The position numbers and the translations under genes were made by a program. Positions 36,771-38,748 of a stretch of DNA of 38,748 nt are shown here, piece by piece; the stretch's first letter is position 1; each line of letters begins with the position of its first letter. The notes under the pieces are model-generated. The model saw nothing but the letters and a program-made list of their open reading frames with translations, was not told the origin of the DNA and ran no database searches. Origin of the DNA: Desulfuromonas sp. (lineage in GTDB: Bacteria; Desulfobacterota; Desulfuromonadia; Desulfuromonadales; BM103); the NCBI GenBank assembly GCA_012026975.1, contig VEPG01000062.1:1-38748 (forward strand), in the 5' to 3' direction.

Positions 36771-37055
36771 TCAGACGCCGAAGAAATCAATCGTCCCCTC
36801 GGCGAGGGTGACATAGGCCTTCTTGACCGCAGAACGTTTACCGATTGAACGCCCGACGCGTTTGACCTTGCCAGCGGTGACCATGGTGCGCACATCCTTG
36901 ACCTTGACCTTGAAGGCCTGTTCAACAGCCTGTTTGATCTCGATCTTGTTGGCATCTTTGGCCACTTCGAAAGCGATGGTCTGCCCTGCTTCACGCTGCA
37001 GGTTGGATTTCTCGGTGATCAACGGGCGCTTGATGATCTGATGTAATGGTTTCAT
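36771..37055 (-). CDS. rplW: 50S ribosomal protein L23
   Basis: 94 aa, at the tunnel exit where SRP and trigger factor dock: [34 protein letters not shown]. Its ATG overlaps the rplD TGA by 4 nt (ATGA). Confidence 0.97.
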   Translation of the reverse strand: MKPLHQIIKRPLITEKSNLQREAGQTIAFEVAKDANKIEIKQAVEQAFKVKVKDVRTMVTAGKVKRVGRSIGKRSAVKKAYVTLAEGTIDFFGV

Positions 37056-37675
37056 TTGCTCAGGGCTCCTTCGATCTGCTCGACCGCCCCTTCAGTCAGT
37101 ACCAGGCAGGGGTACTTCATGACGTCATAGACGTTGACCCCCTCGGCACGCAGCACCTTGACATTGGGCAGGTTGCGGGCCGACAACTCGACATTGCGGT
37201 TGTCGCCTTCGATCACCACCAGCGCCTTGCCCAGCTCAAAGCGCTCAAGCACCGCTGCAAAACCCTTGGTGCTGACCTGCTCCAACTGCAGGGCATTGAG
37301 CACGACCATCTGCTCGTCGCGGTAGCGTGCGGAGAGGGCGCTTTTGAGGGCGGCCTTCTTGACCTTGCGATTCAGCTTGAAGTCATAATCGCGTGGGGTC
37401 GGCCCGAAAACCGTGCCGCCGCCGACATGATTCGGAGCGCGGCTGCTCCCCTGACGGGCATTGCCGGTTCCCTTCTGCTTGTAAGGCTTCCGGCCGCCGC
37501 CGCTGACCTCGGTACGATTCTTGGTCTTGGCCGTCCCCTGACGACGCGCTGCCAACTGGTAGCGCACCATGTCATGGATGAGGTATTCCTTGACCTCGGT
37601 GTTGAAGACCGCATCTTCCAGGTCACGCTCGGCAACCTGCTTGCGGTTGATGTCATAAACAGCGATTTTCGCCAT
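37052..37675 (-). CDS. rplD: 50S ribosomal protein L4
   Basis: 207 aa: [20 protein letters not shown], with the extended tunnel loop ([19 protein letters not shown], then [14 protein letters not shown]). In E. coli L4 represses the S10 operon; the leader it would bind is outside this window. The ATG at 37675 has GGAG 7 nt upstream; the frame open to 37741 overlaps rplC. Confidence 0.97.
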   Translation of the reverse strand: MAKIAVYDINRKQVAERDLEDAVFNTEVKEYLIHDMVRYQLAARRQGTAKTKNRTEVSGGGRKPYKQKGTGNARQGSSRAPNHVGGGTVFGPTPRDYDFKLNRKVKKAALKSALSARYRDEQMVVLNALQLEQVSTKGFAAVLERFELGKALVVIEGDNRNVELSARNLPNVKVLRAEGVNVYDVMKYPCLVLTEGAVEQIEGALSK

Positions 37676-37706
37676 AGCCAAACTCCGGGTTCTAATCGAA
37701 AACGAC

Positions 37707-38345
37707 TTACTTCTTGACCTTGATGCCCTTGCGAAGCACAACCGTCCCCTGGTTCGGGCCGGGGATCGACCCTTTGACCAGAATCAGATTCTGCTCGGGG
37801 CGCACTTCGACGACTTCAAGATTCTGGGTGGTAATCCGACGGTTACCCATCTGGCCAGCCATCTTGATCCCCTTGCGGACACGGGACGGCCAGGCGCTGC
37901 AGCCAATGGAGCCGGGGAGGCGATGAAAGTTCGAGCCGTGACCGCCCGGACCGCCGGCGAAGTGCCAGCGACGGATGACGCCCTGGAAACCCTTGCCCTT
38001 ACTGGTGCCGGTGGCATCGATGATATCGCCCGCCTTGAACACCGCATCGCAGGTTACCTGGTCGCCGACCTGATAGGCATCGACACTTGCGGCGCGAAGC
38101 TCGGCAAGTTGAGCAAAAGCACCCTGCCCCGCCTTGCGGAAATGGCCCATCATCGGCTTGTTGACGCGATGGCTCTTCTTGGCACCGAAGCCAAGCTGCA
38201 GCGCATTGTAGCCATCGGTCGCCGCCGTCTTTTTCTGCAGGACGGTACAGGGGCCGGCTTCAACAACCGTCACCGGAATCCAGCGACCGTCGGCAGCAAA
38301 CACCTGGGTCATCCCCAGTTTTTTTCCCAAAATTCCCTCGATCAT
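37707..38345 (-). CDS. rplC: 50S ribosomal protein L3
   Basis: 212 aa: [20 protein letters not shown], with the finger that reaches the peptidyl-transferase centre ([19 protein letters not shown]). The ATG at 38345 is chosen over a start five codons upstream; AGG lies 7 nt before it. Confidence 0.97.
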   Translation of the reverse strand: MIEGILGKKLGMTQVFAADGRWIPVTVVEAGPCTVLQKKTAATDGYNALQLGFGAKKSHRVNKPMMGHFRKAGQGAFAQLAELRAASVDAYQVGDQVTCDAVFKAGDIIDATGTSKGKGFQGVIRRWHFAGGPGGHGSNFHRLPGSIGCSAWPSRVRKGIKMAGQMGNRRITTQNLEVVEVRPEQNLILVKGSIPGPNQGTVVLRKGIKVKK

Positions 38346-38368
38346 GACTCTACCTATCACTCGTTGGC

Positions 38369-38677
38369 TTAGAGCTTGATTTCGACGTCGACACCGGCCG
38401 AGAGGTCGAGCTTCATCAGGGCGTCAACGGTCTGCTGGGTCGGCTCGAGAATATCCAACAGACGTTTGTGGGTCCGCATCTCGAACTGCTCGCGGCTCTT
38501 CTTGTCGACATGCGGGCCACGCAGCACGCAGTACTTGTTGATCACGGTCGGCAAAGGAATCGGGCCGGCCACACGTGCGCCCGTGCGCTTGGCGGTATCG
38601 ACGATCTCGTTGACCGATTGGTCGAGCAGCTTATGATCGTACGCCTTGAGGCGAATGCGTATCTTCTGGTTCTGCAT
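38369..38677 (-). CDS. rpsJ: 30S ribosomal protein S10
   Basis: 102 aa: [34 protein letters not shown] and [13 protein letters not shown]10 also takes part in transcription antitermination as NusE. AAGGGG lies 8 nt before the ATG. First complete gene of the cluster, directly after tuf. Confidence 0.98.
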   Translation of the reverse strand: MQNQKIRIRLKAYDHKLLDQSVNEIVDTAKRTGARVAGPIPLPTVINKYCVLRGPHVDKKSREQFEMRTHKRLLDILEPTQQTVDALMKLDLSAGVDVEIKL

Positions 38678-38693
38678 GGAGCTATCCCCTTGC

Positions 38694-38748
38694 TTACTGG
38701 ATGATGTCGGTGACGGCGCCGGCGCCCACGGTACGGCCGCCTTCGCGG
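38694..38748 (-). CDS. tuf: Elongation factor Tu, C-terminal end (cut by window edge)
   Basis: The 17 codons visible before the TAA read [17 protein letters not shown], the universal EF-Tu C-terminus (usually GAGVVTDIIE or similar). The rest lies beyond the right edge. Its position just before rpsJ is the standard str-S10 junction. Confidence 0.93.
   Translation of the reverse strand, partial: REGGRTVGAGAVTDIIQ

Overview
The window is GC-rich, tightly packed bacterial chromosome. LptD and an autotransporter barrel show a Gram-negative outer membrane. One unbroken S10-spc-alpha ribosomal cluster followed by trp genes, then accD-folC-lptD, together with the family look of the proteins, suggests the Desulfuromonadales (Geobacter/Desulfuromonas/Pelobacter-like Desulfobacterota). 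That placement is inference from gene content and order, with no marker search behind it.

Layout. (1) 1-4.95 kb: the start of a lipoprotein gene leaving the left edge, an orphan membrane histidine kinase (+ strand), a shared convergent terminator, and a secreted protein with an autotransporter barrel. (2) 4.95-6.88 kb: a small variable island. It lies between an exact 32-nt copy of the 3' half of an initiator tRNA gene and the intact tRNA-fMet gene. Inside are a 41-aa lipoprotein gene with its own strong terminator, a 166-bp inverted-repeat (MITE-like) element and a lipoprotein metallopeptidase. (3) 6.9-10.5 kb: a 58-aa Cys protein gene, argS and a SPOR protein gene in one operon with a good sigma70-type promoter, then an FtsB-like gene and a ComEA-like gene. 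(4) 10.56-23.5 kb: a minus-strand superoperon reading trpE-G-D-C-F-B, DEAD-box RNA helicase, trpA, accD, folC, lptD. It has a complete tryptophan pathway from chorismate, but a helicase separates trpB from trpA, and LptD carries an extra PhnD-like periplasmic domain. (5) 23.6-38.75 kb: the ribosomal superoperon (minus strand) from the end of tuf to rplQ, including secY, adk, map and rpoA, closed by a long GC-rich terminator. No infA gene lies in its usual place between map and rpmJ.

The most striking local oddities are: (a) rpsS and rplV form one continuous reading frame with no stop between them, apparently through one missing A in an A-run at the end of rpsS; (b) the PhnD-like domain on LptD; (c) the duplicated 3' half of tRNA-fMet, whose parent tRNA has an unusual U1-U72 mismatch; (d) short inverted repeats whose CTAG ends supply the stop codons of two unrelated genes. 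I saw no CRISPR array, integrase, transposase gene, riboswitch or rRNA gene. Most of the window is core housekeeping DNA.
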